A stretch of 64,000 nucleotides of DNA from Lutimonas vermicola (GTDB lineage: Bacteria; Bacteroidota; Bacteroidia; Flavobacteriales; Flavobacteriaceae), in the NCBI RefSeq assembly GCF_038433205.1, contig NZ_JBCDNA010000003.1, forward strand, positions 806,001 to 870,000, written 5' to 3'. This document shows, piece by piece, positions 8,077-15,487 of this stretch (the stretch's first letter is position 1; the number at the start of each line of letters is the position of its first letter). The translations under genes were made by a program, and so were the position numbers. Below the pieces are notes generated by a model. That model saw only the letters and a program-made list of their open reading frames with translations. It had not been told where the DNA came from and made no database searches.

Positions 8077-8448
8077 CTAAGATTGTTTTTTTTGTTTTTT
8101 TTCAATAATCGAAATAATCTCCTTTAGTTCGCTCACGCTGATCTTTTCTTCCTTGGCAAAAAAGGAAACCACGTTTTTATAGGAGTCTTCAAAATAATGT
8201 TGAATGGTTTTCTGCATAAATGTTTTTTTATACGCCTCTTTGCTGATTGCGGGATAGTACTGATGAGATTTGCCAAAAGCGTGATACTTTATAAACCCTT
8301 TTTCCTCCATATTGCGAACCACTGTTGAAATAGTGTTATAGTGAGGTTTTGGATCAGGTAATTCGGCAATGATTTCTTTGACAAATGCCTTTTTGAGATT
8401 CCATAAGACCCTCATGATCTCTTCTTCTTTGTTGGTGAGCTTCTCCAT
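8077..8448 (-). CDS. BlaI/MecI/CopY-family transcriptional repressor
   Basis: A 123-residue winged-helix regulator. Residues 1-75 hold the DNA-binding domain (LTNKEEEIMRVLWNLKKAFVKEI, then YNTISTVVRNMEEKGFI as recognition helix and wing). The C-terminal helices form the dimerisation part that carries the proteolysis site in BlaI homologues. It is the first gene of a two-gene operon with the M56 peptidase. Repression of its own operon is expected, with release when the M56 protein cuts the repressor. An inverted repeat suitable as an operator lies 38 bases upstream of the start. The target genes besides its own operon are unknown. Confidence 0.9.
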   Translation of the reverse strand: MEKLTNKEEEIMRVLWNLKKAFVKEIIAELPDPKPHYNTISTVVRNMEEKGFIKYHAFGKSHQYYPAISKEAYKKTFMQKTIQHYFEDSYKNVVSFFAKEEKISVSELKEIISIIEKKQKKQS

Positions 8449-8485
8449 ATTAAATTTATTTCAAATCAAATATAAACTAATAATG

Positions 8486-8512
8486 TAGTTGTATAACTAG
8501 AAATATAGTTAT
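8486..8512 (-). promoter_or_regulatory. Probable operator of the blaI-M56 operon
   Basis: ATAACTA (8493-8499) and TAGTTAT (8506-8512) form a 7-6-7 inverted repeat, with a further TAGTT half-site at 8486-8490. BlaI-type repressors bind TA-rich dyads with TACT/AGTA-like arms. The site lies just upstream of the blaI start, where autoregulation would act. This is inferred from position and symmetry. Confidence 0.5.
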
Positions 8513-8533
8513 TTAACAAAATATTAATATAAT

Positions 8534-8575
8534 GAAGGGAGAAGGGAGAAGGGAGAAGTGAGAAGTGAGAAGGAG
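8534..8575. repeat. Heptamer tandem repeat (GAAGGGA/GAAGTGA)n
   Basis: Six consecutive 7-base units (three GAAGGGA, two GAAGTGA, one GAAGGAG) in the space between blaI and the antiporter gene. Copy number may vary between strains. No function is evident. Confidence 0.9.
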
Positions 8576-8642
8576 CACACTTTCAATCACCATGCAAACA
8601 GGAACCAATTTAATTTGTGGGTCCCAAATAAATTCTAAGGCT

Positions 8643-8650
8643 TATATTTG
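8643..8650 (+). promoter_or_regulatory. -7 promoter box (TATATTTG)
   Basis: A perfect match to the Bacteroidota -7 consensus TAnnTTTG, 16 bases before the antiporter ATG at 8666. It predicts a very short leader and supports the ATG over the TTG at 8648. Confidence 0.6.
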
Positions 8651-8665
8651 CCGAAAACAGATTGC

Positions 8666-9601
8666 ATGAATTATGTTTTGATACTGGCAGGCTTTGCCAT
8701 TCTTATTTTTGGGGGTAATTGGTTGTTAAAAGCTGCCGTTTCTCTTTCTCTTCGGTTTGAGATTCCAAAAATAGTAATTGGTATGACCGTGGTTTCTTTT
8801 GCCACTTCCGCACCTGAATTGATCGTGAGTCTGAATGCTGCTCTTGACGGACATCCTGATATTGCCCTGGGCAATGCCATAGGCTCAAATATTGCCAATT
8901 TAGGTTTTGTTTTGGGTATTGTGATCATTGTATCGACTATTCAGGTTGAAAAAAGTTTTTATATCACTGACTGGCCCGTAATGATGCTGGCTTCTTTTTT
9001 ACTGTATGGATTTTTAGCTTTTGACGGGCAGATTCAGCGTTGGGAGGGAGTTGTTATGTTTTCGATGCTTCTCGTATTTCTTGTTTATCTTCTTAAATTT
9101 CAAAAAACAGCTGTTGTCGATGAAATGCCCGAAGATGATCAGGTCTTCACATATGTTCAAACAATGGGTTATCTGGTATTGGGGGGAGTAGGCTTATGGA
9201 TTGGTTCTGAACTCCTGATAGAAGGTGCCGTAAACCTGGCCAATGAATTTGGCGTTAGCAAAAGGATCATTGGTGTAACCATCATCTCCATAGGGACAAG
9301 TATTCCCGAACTCGCAGCCTCTCTGATAGCTGTTTTAAAAAAGGAAAAAGCCATTTCTCTTGGGAACCTTTTAGGATCTAATGTATTTAATATTTTGGCA
9401 GTTCTCGGAATCACCTCCATGATCACTCCAATCATAGCTGAAGATGAGGGTTTGATGAATTTTGATCTGATCTGGATGCTTTTGTTTGCCCTGATCGTGT
9501 TCCCCCTGGTATTTGTTCCTGTCAGGATGAGATTGTCCTGGAAAGAAGGGCTTATCCTTTTAGGGTCTTATGTGGTGTTTATAGCCATGCTTGTTCAATA
9601 A
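8666..9601 (+). CDS. Calcium/sodium antiporter (CaCA family, YrbG-like)
   Basis: A 311-residue integral membrane protein with about ten hydrophobic segments arranged as two homologous halves. The first alpha-repeat contains VVSFATSAPELIVSL and the second contains ISIGTSIPELAASL. The conserved Glu in each T-S-x-P-E-L motif coordinates the cation in this family. A conserved N-A-I-G-S-N-I / L-L-G-S-N-V-F-N pair follows each repeat. It is predicted to exchange Ca2+ for Na+ or H+ across the inner membrane. A TTG codon at 8648 is in frame, but the ATG at 8666 matches the family start and has a -7 box at the right distance. It is a single-gene unit ended by a terminator at 9601. Confidence 0.93.
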   Translation: MNYVLILAGFAILIFGGNWLLKAAVSLSLRFEIPKIVIGMTVVSFATSAPELIVSLNAALDGHPDIALGNAIGSNIANLGFVLGIVIIVSTIQVEKSFYITDWPVMMLASFLLYGFLAFDGQIQRWEGVVMFSMLLVFLVYLLKFQKTAVVDEMPEDDQVFTYVQTMGYLVLGGVGLWIGSELLIEGAVNLANEFGVSKRIIGVTIISIGTSIPELAASLIAVLKKEKAISLGNLLGSNVFNILAVLGITSMITPIIAEDEGLMNFDLIWMLLFALIVFPLVFVPVRMRLSWKEGLILLGSYVVFIAMLVQ

Positions 9602-9630
9602 AAATGCCCTCTAAAAAAGAAGGCATTTTT
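9601..9630. terminator. Bidirectional terminator between antiporter and GSII
   Basis: AAAATGCC (9601-9608) pairs with GGCATTTT (9622-9629). It is flanked by T/A runs on both sides and serves two convergent genes. Confidence 0.8.
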
Positions 9631-9663
9631 ACTTATAAACCAATATAAAATTTTATTTCAAAC

Positions 9664-10674
9664 TTAGATCTTGGCAGATTTAACCGTCTGGATAATTCTT
9701 CCTGCGATCTTATATGGATCACCGTTAGAAGCCGGTCTACGATCTTCTAGCCATCCTTTCCAACCGTTCTCAACAGTAATTATAGGAATACGGATAGAAG
9801 CACCCCTGTCAGAAACTCCATAGCTAAAGTCAGAAACGTGTGCTGTTTCGTGCAGTCCTGTCAGCCTTTCATCATTATATGCTCCGTAAACACCAATGTG
9901 TTCATCTGTCAATGGTCTGAAGGCTTCACAAATTTTCTCATAAATTTCTTTAGAACCACATGTTCTTAAGGTAGTATTTGAAAAGTTGGCATGCATACCA
10001 GAACCGTTCCAGTCTCCTTTAACAGGTTTTGGATGTAGTTCAATGTAGTAACCATAGCTTTCGGTTAACCTGTTTAATAAATAACGGGCAATCCAGATCT
10101 CGTCTCCTGCTTTTTTTGCTCCTTTGGCAAACAATTGGAATTCCCATTGTCCCGGCGCCACTTCCTGGTTGATACCTTCGAAGTTTAAACCTGCGGCTAT
10201 ACAAAGATCAGCATGTTCTTCAACAAAATCTCTTCCCCATGTGTATCGTCCACCAACTGAACAATAGTATTTTCCTTGTGGACCAGGAAAACCACCTCTT
10301 GGGAATCCAAGTGGAAGATCTGTTTCATTATCCATTAAGAAATATTCCTGTTCAAATCCGAACCAGAAATCGTTGTCATCATCATCAATTTTTGCTCTTG
10401 CGTTTGAAGGATGCGGGGTTCCATCAGCAGATAATACTTCAGACATGACTAACCATCCATTTTCTCTTGCAGGATCCGGGTAGATCGAAACAGGTTTCAA
10501 TAAACAGTCTGATGAACCTCCTACTGCTTGCTCCGTAGAAGATCCGTCAAAAGACCATAATTTACAGTCTTCTAATTTTCCACTAAAATCTTCTTCGATT
10601 TTAGTTTTACTTCTCAATTCCTGAGTAGGTTGGTGTCCGTCTAACCATATATACTCTAATTTTGCTTTGCTCAT
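9664..10674 (-). CDS. glnII: Glutamine synthetase type II (GSII, beta-Grasp)
   Basis: A 336-residue eukaryotic-type glutamine synthetase, the normal length for bacterial GSII (compared with ~470 for GSI). It catalyses ATP-dependent ligation of ammonia to glutamate in the cytoplasm. Visible motifs are LWSFDGSSTEQA near the N-terminus, WFGFEQEYFLMD (catalytic Glu residues), INQEVAPGQWEFQ, NGSGMHANFSN (ammonium/ATP region) and RPASNGDPYKIAGRI near the end. It lies divergently to the GSIII gene, so the two isoenzymes share a 171-base control region. The FNR/CRP-like dyad at 10717-10730, 43 bases upstream of the start, may control it. Confidence 0.95.
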   Translation of the reverse strand: MSKAKLEYIWLDGHQPTQELRSKTKIEEDFSGKLEDCKLWSFDGSSTEQAVGGSSDCLLKPVSIYPDPARENGWLVMSEVLSADGTPHPSNARAKIDDDDNDFWFGFEQEYFLMDNETDLPLGFPRGGFPGPQGKYYCSVGGRYTWGRDFVEEHADLCIAAGLNFEGINQEVAPGQWEFQLFAKGAKKAGDEIWIARYLLNRLTESYGYYIELHPKPVKGDWNGSGMHANFSNTTLRTCGSKEIYEKICEAFRPLTDEHIGVYGAYNDERLTGLHETAHVSDFSYGVSDRGASIRIPIITVENGWKGWLEDRRPASNGDPYKIAGRIIQTVKSAKI

Positions 10675-10716
10675 AAATTTCTAGATTAAATAGTTCGACG
10701 ACAAATATAATTATAA

Positions 10717-10730
10717 TTGATATACATCAA
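10717..10730. promoter_or_regulatory. FNR/CRP-like palindrome between the glutamine synthetase genes
   Basis: TTGATATACATCAA matches the general TTGAT-N4-ATCAA box of CRP/FNR-family regulators, here between divergent GSII and GSIII. Further GGGGTA/TACCC half-sites occur at 10738-10743 and 10775-10796. The regulator is not identified. Confidence 0.5.
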
Positions 10731-10845
10731 AAATTATGGGGGTAAATATGTATATAAGTGGATAATTTTTATGAATACCCAATTATTATAGGGGTACATT
10801 TAAAAAATCAGTATTTTTATACCGTTAAAATTTAATTTTTAGTGT

Positions 10846-13032
10846 ATGTCTACATATAGATCGAGGGCCCTGCAGCAAACTTTAAACAGGAAATCCATAC
10901 CCATAAGTGAACCAAAGAACCGTTCGGCCTATTTTGGCAGCCATGTGTTTAATGAAGAAAGCATGCAACAGCACCTTACTAAGGAAGCTTTCCAAGGAGT
11001 CATGAATGCGGTGAAACACGGCTCAAATATCGACAGGAAAATTGCTGATCAGGTGGCTAATTCCATGAAGAACTGGGCCTTGTCAAAAGGGGTTACCCAT
11101 TATACGCACTGGTTTCAGCCCTTAACAGGTGGAACCGCCGAAAAGCACGATGCCTTTTTTGAACTTGGAGAAGACGGCAAAGCATTGGAAAGGTTTGGGG
11201 GAAATGAACTTGTACAACAGGAACCTGATGCCTCGAGTTTTCCCAGCGGGGGAATCAGAAACACGTTTGAGGCACGGGGCTATACAGCTTGGGACCCGAC
11301 CTCTCCGGCTTTTGTCTATGGCACGACTTTATGTATTCCAACGATTTTTGTAGCCTATACCGGAGAAGCGCTTGACAATAAAACTCCTTTGCTAAGGGCG
11401 CTCAATGCCATCGATAAACAGGCTACGGGAGTGGCCAGGTATTTTGATAAAAATGTATCAAAAGTCAATGCTTCACTGGGCTGGGAACAGGAATATTTTC
11501 TTATTGACAAAGCCCTCGTCCTGTCAAGACCTGACCTGGTCTTGACGGGCAGAACACTATTGGGGCAGTCATCTGCCAAAGGGCAGCAATTAGAAGACCA
11601 TTATTTTGGAAGTATACCCCAAAGGGTCATAAGCTTTATGATAGAGCTGGAAACGGAGTGTATTAAGTTGGGGATTCCGGTTAAGACAAGGCATAACGAG
11701 GTTGCTCCCAATCAGTTTGAAATTGCTTCGATTCACGAAGAAGCGAATCTGGCAGTTGATCACAATTCACTTTTAATGGATATTATGGGTAAAGTGGCTT
11801 CAAAGCATCAGTTTAAAGTACTGCTTCACGAAAAGCCGTTTAAAGGAATCAACGGATCGGGAAAACATAACAATTGGTCCTTAACTACAGATAATGGCGT
11901 CAATTTGCTGAGTCCCGGAAAGACTCCTATGAGAAATTTGCAGTTTCTAACGTTTTTTGTGAATACGATCAGGGCCATTCATACCTACGAAGAACTTATG
12001 AGGGCAGAAGTGGCCTCAGCGAGCAATGATCATCGATTAGGGGCGAATGAAGCTCCTCCGGCCATTATTTCGGTATTTATAGGAGAGCAATTAACTTCGG
12101 TACTGAAAGAATTGGAAAATGTAACTGACGGAAAACTCTCACCCGAGGAGAAAACAGACCTTAAATTGAATGTGGTGGGTAAAATACCCGAGATTCTTTT
12201 GGACAACACCGACAGAAACAGAACCTCACCTTTTGCATTTACAGGGAATAAATTTGAATTCAGGGCAGTTGGATCCATGGCGAACTGTGCCAATTCGATG
12301 ACGGTTTTAAATACCATAGTGGCCAAGCAATTAAAGGATTTTAAGGCAGAAGTCGATAAATTAATAGATAATAGATCCTTTAAAAAGGATGAGGCAATTT
12401 TTAACGTTCTAAGGGAATACATTAAACAATCGAAGAATATTCTTTTTGAAGGAAATAGCTATGATATAGAATGGGAAAAGGAAGCAAAGAGGCGAGGTCT
12501 TAGTAATAATAAAACAACACCGAAAGCCGTTAAGGCAAAGGTGAGTAAAAAAGCAATTGACCTTTACAGGGAAATGGAAGTTATGAACGAGAAGGAATTG
12601 CGCGCCAGGAAGGAGATTGAGCTGGAGGCATATTCTTTAAGAATTCAGATCGAAGGTCGCGTCCTGGGGGATGTGGCCATGAACCATGTTATTCCGACAG
12701 CAGTCAACTACCAGAACACGCTTATTAAAAACGTCAAAGGCTTAAAGGAAGTTTTCGGAAAAGAATTTGAAGCTGTGGCCAAAGAACAGATGGACCTGAT
12801 CAAAAGGATATCTCAGCATATCTCGGGAATCACCAGTAAGACCAATGCTATGGTTGATGAAAGAAAGGCGGCGAATAAAACCCTTGACGTCGAGAAAAAG
12901 GCAATCTTGTATTGTGAAAAAGTAAAACCTTATTTTGAAGAGATCCGTTATCATTGTGACAAGCTTGAACTGATGATTGATGATGAATTATGGCCCTTGG
13001 TAAAATACAGAGAGATGCTTTTTACGCGCTAA
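10846..13032 (+). CDS. glnN: Glutamine synthetase type III (GSIII)
   Basis: A 728-residue enzyme, typical of GSIII (about 700-730 residues), which is widespread in Bacteroidota. The N-terminal region carries the GSIII signature NRSAYFGSHVFNEESM. The catalytic part has THWFQPLTGGTAEKHDAF, GWEQEYFLID, RHNEVAPNQFEIA and GINGSGKHNNWS, the ATP/glutamate/ammonia site motifs. The last ~200 residues are rich in Lys and Glu helices, as in other GSIII proteins. It duplicates the reaction of the neighbouring GSII. The pair probably serves different nitrogen or growth conditions. The ATG at 10846 is directly followed by the conserved N-terminus. The start is 171 bases from the divergent gene. Confidence 0.95.
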   Translation: MSTYRSRALQQTLNRKSIPISEPKNRSAYFGSHVFNEESMQQHLTKEAFQGVMNAVKHGSNIDRKIADQVANSMKNWALSKGVTHYTHWFQPLTGGTAEKHDAFFELGEDGKALERFGGNELVQQEPDASSFPSGGIRNTFEARGYTAWDPTSPAFVYGTTLCIPTIFVAYTGEALDNKTPLLRALNAIDKQATGVARYFDKNVSKVNASLGWEQEYFLIDKALVLSRPDLVLTGRTLLGQSSAKGQQLEDHYFGSIPQRVISFMIELETECIKLGIPVKTRHNEVAPNQFEIASIHEEANLAVDHNSLLMDIMGKVASKHQFKVLLHEKPFKGINGSGKHNNWSLTTDNGVNLLSPGKTPMRNLQFLTFFVNTIRAIHTYEELMRAEVASASNDHRLGANEAPPAIISVFIGEQLTSVLKELENVTDGKLSPEEKTDLKLNVVGKIPEILLDNTDRNRTSPFAFTGNKFEFRAVGSMANCANSMTVLNTIVAKQLKDFKAEVDKLIDNRSFKKDEAIFNVLREYIKQSKNILFEGNSYDIEWEKEAKRRGLSNNKTTPKAVKAKVSKKAIDLYREMEVMNEKELRARKEIELEAYSLRIQIEGRVLGDVAMNHVIPTAVNYQNTLIKNVKGLKEVFGKEFEAVAKEQMDLIKRISQHISGITSKTNAMVDERKAANKTLDVEKKAILYCEKVKPYFEEIRYHCDKLELMIDDELWPLVKYREMLFTR

Positions 13033-13275
13033 CAGGATTATGTTGTATACGATTGTCAGCGCTAATCACCTGATGTAAAAATTGAAGATGCACCACCTCA
13101 TCATACCCCTGATTTCTTTATTGATGAGAGTGGTTTAACCTAAGGTATAAAGTCAATGGTAAATCTTACTTTAGATTGCATGAAGATATATGGAAAATAG
13201 AATTTGTAACCAGCGTTACATAATATTCATAGTTTTTTAAGACCTTTGCAGGAAATTTGTAATTCATAAAACAAT

Positions 13276-13587
13276 ATGGGAATATTTAATTTATTCGGAG
13301 GAAGTACAAGCGTTGATCTGGTTGAGCAGTATCTTGAAAAAGGTGCAGTGGTTATTGATGTGAGAACGATTGAGGAATTTGAAGAAGGACATGTACAGGG
13401 ATCAAAGAATATCCCTTTGAATACCATCGGAAGCTATTTACAGGAGATAGCCGCTTTGAATAAGCCGGTAATTACCTGTTGCAGGAGTGGTGCCAGAAGC
13501 GGCTCAGCTGCTACCATACTCAAACAACATGGTATCGATGCTATCAACGGAGGGCCATGGGGCAACGTTGTGAATTGCATCAAATAA
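13276..13587 (+). CDS. Rhodanese-like domain protein
   Basis: A 103-residue single-domain rhodanese. It has the VIDVRTIEEFEEGHVQGSKNIPL start motif and the active-site loop CRSGAR with the nucleophilic Cys69 (preceded by Cys68). The closing NGGPW motif is typical of the family. No signal peptide is present, so it is likely cytoplasmic. Such proteins carry persulfide sulfur for transfer reactions, and the partner here is unknown. About 240 bases of non-coding DNA precede it, with a TTTGC-type box around 13245. It ends in a shared terminator with the convergent GSCFA gene. Confidence 0.9.
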   Translation: MGIFNLFGGSTSVDLVEQYLEKGAVVIDVRTIEEFEEGHVQGSKNIPLNTIGSYLQEIAALNKPVITCCRSGARSGSAATILKQHGIDAINGGPWGNVVNCIK

Positions 13588-13608
13588 GGTGTTGAAAATC
13601 TTTTAAAA

Positions 13609-13638
13609 AAAGGGAGTGTTAGTCACTTCCTTTTTTTT
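13609..13638. terminator. Bidirectional terminator, rhodanese / GSCFA
   Basis: AAAGGGAGTG (13609-13618) pairs with CACTTCCTTT (13624-13633) with one mismatch. A long T-run follows on the plus strand and an A/T-rich run on the minus strand. It overlaps the end of the GSCFA gene. Confidence 0.8.
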
Positions 13639-14581
13639 TGAAATTTATCTGAGGGTATCTGGTTTGAAGATGTTCAATTTTAAGTTCCAGGCTTCTGAGG
13701 AATTTTTTATGGGCCTCAGATTCAGGATCAAACGGTTTATGCGACAATGATTTTTGAATATCTTCTATTTGAACCATCGTTCTAATAGAACTTTCACTGA
13801 TCCATGAATTTTTAAACAATTCCCAGATATAGTCAACTGCCATTTCATTAGGATGAACCAGATCACTTTTATAAAACCTGTAATCTCTAAGGTCATCCAT
13901 CATGATTTCAAATGCAGGAAAATAAGCTGCCAAACCATCTTCTTTTAATGCCTGTATGGCTGCATACAATAATGCTTTACTCAAAGTATTTTCAGTAAAA
14001 CCATCTTTGAGGTGCCTCACAGGGCTTAGGGTAAAAATAAAAGACGCTTTTTTATTAATGCTTCTCACATAAGTGATGATTTGCCTTAAACTTATCTGGA
14101 TCTCACGGGAAGTAAGGAGTTCTTTGGTGAAATATTTCTGTGGGATCTTATGACAATTCCCAACAATACGTCCATCCTTTTTCCACCTGTAAACCCAGGA
14201 AGTGCCTAAGGTAATGATCACATGTGAAGCCCTTTTAAGTTCCTGATATCCGATTTCTATTTCATTATTGATCCCTTGGAGAACAAGCTGTGGATCTCTT
14301 TGGTCAAAGCTACTGTGATGATCAAGACTGATCCATGCCTCTCCGTATTGCAGCAAATCATTTTGACCGTAAAAGGTCTGATTCACACATTTTTGAACAG
14401 CTGTTTCTATCGCCCTGGGATGAAAAAGAATACCGAAAGGGTTGGCATATGTGTTGAATTTGAAATAATTAAATTTCTCTACCATATGTTCCGAAAAGCA
14501 AGATCCCAGCAAGACCACATTCGACTGGTAGTCAATTTTAACCGATCCCGGTATACATTTTATCTCGGTTCTGAATTTCAT
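13619..14581 (-). CDS. GSCFA domain-containing protein
   Basis: A 320-residue protein beginning MKFRTEIKCIP. It contains the family-defining LLGSCFSEHM motif (GSCFs/a) at about residues 25-34, followed by NTYANPFGILFHP. Later motifs include ITLGTSWVYRW, FTLSPVRHLKDG and LVHPNEMAVDYIW, consistent with an SGNH-hydrolase-like fold in which Ser, Asp and His (in the LVHPN motif) would be catalytic. The substrate is unknown; the family is almost confined to Bacteroidota and some Proteobacteria. The start overlaps the stop of the upstream hydrolase gene by 4 bases (ATGA), so the two are translationally coupled in an operon that also follows alaS. Confidence 0.88.
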   Translation of the reverse strand: MKFRTEIKCIPGSVKIDYQSNVVLLGSCFSEHMVEKFNYFKFNTYANPFGILFHPRAIETAVQKCVNQTFYGQNDLLQYGEAWISLDHHSSFDQRDPQLVLQGINNEIEIGYQELKRASHVIITLGTSWVYRWKKDGRIVGNCHKIPQKYFTKELLTSREIQISLRQIITYVRSINKKASFIFTLSPVRHLKDGFTENTLSKALLYAAIQALKEDGLAAYFPAFEIMMDDLRDYRFYKSDLVHPNEMAVDYIWELFKNSWISESSIRTMVQIEDIQKSLSHKPFDPESEAHKKFLRSLELKIEHLQTRYPQINFKKKGSD

Positions 14582-15486
14582 TTCTGTTTGTTGGTCGTAT
14601 CAATGTTCTGATCGTTGGTTTCAAGCCGGATATAAGCCTGAACAAACTTTTTATCAAGAATGAGGTCTTGTATAAACCTGTTGACCAGGTCAGTTTGTAA
14701 ATAAGCGTCATCTGCCCAATCGTGATTTCCCTCAGGATCGAAAGCAAGTATAAAAGAAGTGCCTTGTTTTTTTAAATTACCGGTGATTGTCTCAGGGCCG
14801 TCAAGCATGAGGTAACCGGTACGGCCTGCTTCGCAATAGTGGTGAGGAGCAGTTGCATAGGGCACAAGTTCATCTTTTTTTCCATGAATAAATAAAGACG
14901 GGACAGCGTTTTTATTAGTGATATATGCGGCATTGGAAACAGCTCCTGAAAACGAGATCACTCCCGAAATATGAATTTCAGGAAGATGGCTGAATCGATA
15001 ATCACTAGCCATAAAAGCAGTATGCAACACAGCTTCAGCGCCTGCACTGCTTCCAATGAGAACAATCGTATCTCTGTCAAAAACAAGATCGCTTTCCTTC
15101 TTCATAAATTGAAGCGCTTCAGAAAGATCTTCTGATGCAGCCACAAATGAGTTTATTTTTTTTTCGGTATCACAATCGCAATTGAACGGATCACCCTTTC
15201 GGGTTAACCTGTAACTAATGGAAGCCACGGCATAACCTTTTTCTGCCATACTCGTACAGAAATCACGCTCATATTTACCGTCTCTGTTACCCGATTCAAA
15301 ACCACCGCCATGCATCAGGACCAATAGAGGGGGAGCTTTTTTATTTCCTGATTGAAAACTGTAAAAATCAAGTTCTAGGGTGTCTTTATAACTAAGTGTA
15401 ACAATATCAACTTCTCCTGATTGGGAAAACCCCAATAAGGAAATCAAACAAACGATAGTTCCGATTATGTGCTTTTGCCCAAACAT
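14578..15486 (-). CDS. Secreted alpha/beta hydrolase (esterase-like)
   Basis: A 302-residue protein with a signal peptide (MFGQKHIIGTIVCLISLLGFSQ) and an alpha/beta-hydrolase fold. The oxyanion motif LVLMHGGGF is present, and the nucleophile elbow IGSSAGAEA carries the catalytic Ser (GxSxG). A FIHGKKDELVPY strand supplies the likely Asp, and GNHDW the catalytic His. It probably cleaves esters outside the cytoplasm; the substrate is unknown. An in-frame ATG at 15516 would overlap alaS and precede the signal peptide by a basic stretch. The ATG at 15486, directly after the alaS stop, gives a clean signal peptide and is preferred. It overlaps the next gene by 4 bases. Confidence 0.85.
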   Translation of the reverse strand: MFGQKHIIGTIVCLISLLGFSQSGEVDIVTLSYKDTLELDFYSFQSGNKKAPPLLVLMHGGGFESGNRDGKYERDFCTSMAEKGYAVASISYRLTRKGDPFNCDCDTEKKINSFVAASEDLSEALQFMKKESDLVFDRDTIVLIGSSAGAEAVLHTAFMASDYRFSHLPEIHISGVISFSGAVSNAAYITNKNAVPSLFIHGKKDELVPYATAPHHYCEAGRTGYLMLDGPETITGNLKKQGTSFILAFDPEGNHDWADDAYLQTDLVNRFIQDLILDKKFVQAYIRLETNDQNIDTTNKQK

Positions 15487-15487
15487 T

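Noticed and set aside
8534..8575. Heptamer repeat as a CRISPR-like array
   Set aside because: The units are contiguous without spacers; it is a simple tandem repeat.
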